Below are positions 5,435-5,643 of a DNA stretch of 5,643 bases, piece by piece. Under the pieces are notes generated by a model that worked only from the letters and a program-made list of their open reading frames with translations, had not been told where the DNA came from and did no database searches. Every line of letters begins with the position of its first letter. The first letter of the stretch is position 1. The DNA is from ZC4RG29 sp036381475 (GTDB taxonomy: Bacteria; Bacteroidota; Bacteroidia; Cytophagales; Cyclobacteriaceae): contig DASVCT010000128.1 of NCBI GenBank assembly GCA_036381475.1, positions 1-5,643 on the forward strand, written 5' to 3'. Both the position numbers and the translations under genes were made by a program.

Positions 5435-5643
5435 TTTTTGGCAATATTTTCCGTTGGGGTTGCATGTACGTAAACCTTACCTCCGCGCACGACGACCTTA
5501 AGCGTGGGAAGTGGCCGCGGTGGCGGCCCCTGCAAGGGTTCACCCGTTCTCGAGTCAAAAAATCCCTTGTGGCATGGACATTCAATCTGATCGAGGTCAC
5601 TGCGATACCGCACGGCGCATGACAGATGTGTACATTTCTGCTC
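5431..5643 (-). CDS. Rieske [2Fe-2S] protein, C-terminal part (runs off right edge)
   Basis: The last 70 residues of a Rieske iron-sulfur protein are visible; the start lies beyond the window. Both cluster-binding loops are present: CTHLSC (C4, H6 of the visible part) and CPCH (C22, H25). The extra cysteines C9 and C24 fit the disulfide seen in high-potential Rieske proteins of bc1/b6f-type complexes. The Pro loop follows as GPPPRPLPTL (39-48), then the final strands LKVVVRGGKVYVH. This points to an electron-transfer subunit of a quinol:cytochrome oxidoreductase or alternative complex rather than a Rieske oxygenase, which lacks the disulfide pair. The N-terminal anchor cannot be seen. The stop overlaps the start of the two-helix membrane peptide. 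The 13-residue spacing between the CTHLSC and CPCH motifs is short, as in compact bacterial Rieske domains. Confidence 0.92.
   Translation of the reverse strand, partial: EQKCTHLSCAVRYRSDLDQIECPCHKGFFDSRTGEPLQGPPPRPLPTLKVVVRGGKVYVHATPTENIAKK

Overview
The window looks like a chromosomal segment of a Bacteroidota bacterium, probably in the Cytophagales/Chitinophagales range. The reasons are a close match to the Bacteroidota -7 promoter box (TAnnTTTG), mostly A-rich leaders instead of strong Shine-Dalgarno sites, and the gene content. This placement is inference; no rRNA or marker gene is present. Nothing in the window suggests phage, transposon or CRISPR.

Layout from left to right. (1) Positions 1-828, minus: the N-terminal part of a sensor protein with two PAS domains, running off the left edge. 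(2) 829-1096: non-coding leader, then a strong bidirectional hairpin terminator at 1097-1132. (3) 1137-1457, minus: a small secreted protein with a signal peptide and a PepSY-like C-terminal half; its promoter region carries a perfect 8-bp dyad. (4) 1718-1882, plus: a small, very basic disordered protein, convergent with (5) a DUF1328 membrane peptide at 1892-2059, minus. (6) 2100-3095 and 3110-3646, minus: two separate genes for the polymerase and 3'-phosphoesterase modules of LigD, the bacterial NHEJ enzyme. No ligase module or Ku gene is visible. (7) 3681-3961, minus: two candidate tiny ORFs upstream of the LigD genes, joined by an ATGA overlap, the first with a CPVC knuckle. (8) 3999-4550, plus: a DUF892 (YciE/YciF-type) ferritin-like protein, followed by a hairpin terminator. 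(9) 4681-5175, plus: a four-helix DUF1772-type membrane protein. (10) 5192-5434 and 5431-5643, minus: a two-helix membrane peptide translationally coupled to the C-terminal part of a Rieske [2Fe-2S] protein that runs off the right edge.

How the genes may work together: the centre (DUF1328, split LigD, DUF892) reads as a stress and DNA-repair neighbourhood. The phosphoesterase would clean 3' ends and the polymerase would fill in at double-strand breaks, while DUF892 and DUF1328 families are often linked to stress. The right end begins a respiratory or electron-transfer operon. The most unusual items are the dismantled LigD with its coupled micro-ORFs, and the dyad that brackets the promoter box of the secreted protein.
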